Positions 62,604-64,000 of a stretch of DNA of 64,000 nt are shown piece by piece (the stretch's first letter is position 1; each line of letters opens with the position of its first letter). Source of the DNA: Hirsutella rhossiliensis (Eukaryota; Ascomycota; Sordariomycetes; Hypocreales; Ophiocordycipitaceae). The stretch lies in assembly GCF_020360975.1 (NCBI RefSeq), contig NW_025408669.1, positions 8,276,698 to 8,340,697 on the forward strand, written 5' to 3'. The notes beneath the pieces were generated by a model. That model searched no databases and had not been told where the DNA came from. It saw nothing but the letters and a program-made list of their open reading frames with translations. A program made the translations under genes and the position numbers.

Positions 62604-63339
62604 ATATATACTATTTATTATTAATTTATACTATTATAGTAATATAGTCTAAGAGGTTATTAAGTTAGTTTTCCTTATAAAGTTTATCCTTAACTTCTTC
62701 CTTAAGCTTATTATAAAATCGTAATATAAGAGGTTTATTATCTTAATTAAGCTTTAAAGTAACTTAATAGAACTTTATAGTATAATCTAATACTAAGATC
62801 CTTTATTAAAGTTCTTAAAGTTTCTATTTAGCTTTTTATTCCTTACTAGTTATTTTAAATAACTTTATAATAGCTTCTTTAAATCCTTAGAAACTAGTAA
62901 AGACTTTATCTATCTTATTATCTTATCGCGCTAGTTATTTATTAAGAAAATCCCTTATAATAAGTCTAAACTAAGTACTATTTTAAATAAATAATTTCCT
63001 ATATAAAGTACCTTTTTAACTAGGTCTAAGAGTTTAATAAGGTAAAACTAATAATAAGCTTTAGGTTAAGTAAGAAAGTCTTAAAGTATACTATAAATAC
63101 TATTAAATAGTCTTAGCTATTTTAGTTTAACTATTTCTTTAAGGTCCTTAACTTATTTATTACCTTTTTTATTCTTAAGTAACTATACTTTATATTAAAG
63201 GGTAATACTCTTATATATTATATCCTAATATAATATAATAGCTTTAAAGTTAATTAATCTAGCTTACTATATAGGTATATTAATAGTTATAATATTACTT
63301 AAAGTAATATAGTATTATATTAAATAAGAGCTTTTAATA

Positions 63340-63825
63340 TATAATAACTAGTATTATTTTTAAGGGATAAACCTATTAAGGGGTTTATATTAATAGATAT
63401 AATAAGGTATAGTTTAAGTAATAATAAGTATATTATATAAATAATAAATTAAAGGTTATAAACTATAGACTATAACTAAGTTATTAAGTAATTAAAATTA
63501 AAGATAAGATTATAATAAAGATCGTAATAATTATAATATATTAAAAGCTACTAAGCTATTTATTTAAAGGAGTATTCTATTCCTTCCTTATATATCTTAA
63601 GAGCTTCCTTAGATCGCTAAGAGTACTAAGTAATCTTATTACTTAAGAGCGCTAAAGCGCTAAAGCGATCTTATAATCCTAGCTATAAAGTATTAAAGCG
63701 CTAAAGTAACTTATTACTTTAAACTTAATTAGCTTATTAGTTTATTTAATATTACTTGCTCCTTATATTATATATCCTTATAATATATACTAGTCTTTAT
63801 AGTTTATTAAACTATAGTTAAAATA
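63340..63825 (-). repeat. 5' LTR of Gypsy-2, adjacent to the chromosome end
   Basis: About 486 bp, the most distal transposon sequence; it stops about 110 bp from the telomeric repeat. Confidence 0.8.
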
Positions 63826-63933
63826 AATAGCTTTCTTATTAAAAGAGCTAAAAATAGCTATTTTAATCTTAGGGTCTTTTAGCTCTAGCTAGTTTTACTT
63901 AGCTATACCCTTACTACTTATATAGCTTAGGGG
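63826..63933. other. Subtelomeric spacer
   Basis: About 108 bp of AT-rich sequence not recognised elsewhere in the window. It contains an inverted pair AGAGCTAAAA / TTTTAGCTCT (63843-63852, 63882-63891). Confidence 0.5.
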
Positions 63934-64000
63934 TTTTTAGGTTAGGTTAGGTTAGGTTAGGTTAGGTTAGGTTAGGTTTTAGGTTAGGTTTTAGGTTAGG
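63934..64000 (+). repeat. Telomeric repeat, TTAGG type with TTTTAGG variants
   Basis: From the inner edge: TTTTTAGG, seven TTAGG, TTTTAGG, TTAGG, TTTTAGG, TTAGG, then the window ends. The G-rich strand runs 5' to 3' toward the right edge, as expected for a right chromosome end. The unit is one G shorter than the usual fungal TTAGGG. Confidence 0.85.

Larger units (their letters stand above)
42739..63825 (-). mobile_element. Gypsy-2, Ty3/gypsy retrotransposon split by Gypsy-3a and Copia-1c
   Basis: LTRs 42739-43222 (484 bp) and 63340-63825. Own internal DNA: 43223-48899, 55855-56325 and 62604-63339. It is the same family as Gypsy-1 but retains the gag-protease-RT junction. Near 46660-47800 the minus strand shows a zinc-knuckle-like remnant and a protease-domain end (NLILRLL, as in the LGLPWL motif of gypsy elements). 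RT ends with YLDN near 46190. The flanking pentamers (ACTAT left, AATAG right) do not match. Confidence 0.8.

Noticed and set aside
1..64000. tRNA or rRNA genes
   Set aside because: No complete cloverleaf or rRNA segment was recognised; the only tRNA-like match is the candidate primer-binding site of the copia elements.

Overview
The window is the right-hand end of a chromosome of a filamentous ascomycete (Pezizomycotina). Three things show this. The last ~65 bases are a short G-rich telomeric repeat running outward. The genes have short GT..AG introns (49-64 bp) with CTGAC-type branch sites. Most of the DNA is retrotransposon sequence bearing the scars of repeat-induced point mutation (RIP): CpA/TpG almost absent, CAA/CAG/TGG codons turned into stops, and YVDD-type catalytic motifs turned into YINN, YLDN or FVDN.

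Layout: (1) 1-10518, RIP-degraded Ty1/copia DNA: the 5' end of one Copia-1 copy whose LTR holds a 376-bp insert, a Copia-3 fragment, and a complete Copia-1 copy carrying a solo LTR. (2) 10519-11108, AT-rich spacer with (TA)n and (TAA)n microsatellites. (3) 11109-19290, the only gene island, with normal base composition for most of its length. It holds a large five-exon minus-strand gene for a multidomain redox enzyme (PrnB/indoleamine-dioxygenase-like haem domain + FAD/NADPH reductase + cytochrome b5), a divergent F-box gene, and a RIP-killed APH-family phosphotransferase pseudogene tail-to-tail with the F-box gene. (4) 19291-19949, unassigned degraded DNA. (5) 19950-63825, a stack of retrotransposons inserted into one another. 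Copia-1d is cut by Gypsy-3b, whose LTR is cut by Gypsy-1, which is cut by Copia-2, which is cut by Copia-1e. Gypsy-3b is also cut by Gypsy-2, which contains Gypsy-3a and Copia-1c. Most junctions have 5-bp target-site duplications, and several empty sites can be read from sister copies inside the window. (6) 63826-63933, a short spacer. (7) 63934-64000, telomere built on TTAGG with TTTTAGG variants.

The two most notable items are the self-contained redox fusion protein, in which NADPH, FAD, b5 haem and a tryptophan-dioxygenase-type haem domain could form one electron chain, and a conserved antisense ORF of about 300 codons at the 3' end of the Gypsy-3 family, readable in two diverged copies. 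Element names (Copia-1, Gypsy-1 etc.) are local labels. No database search was possible; family assignments rest on motifs read from the sequence.
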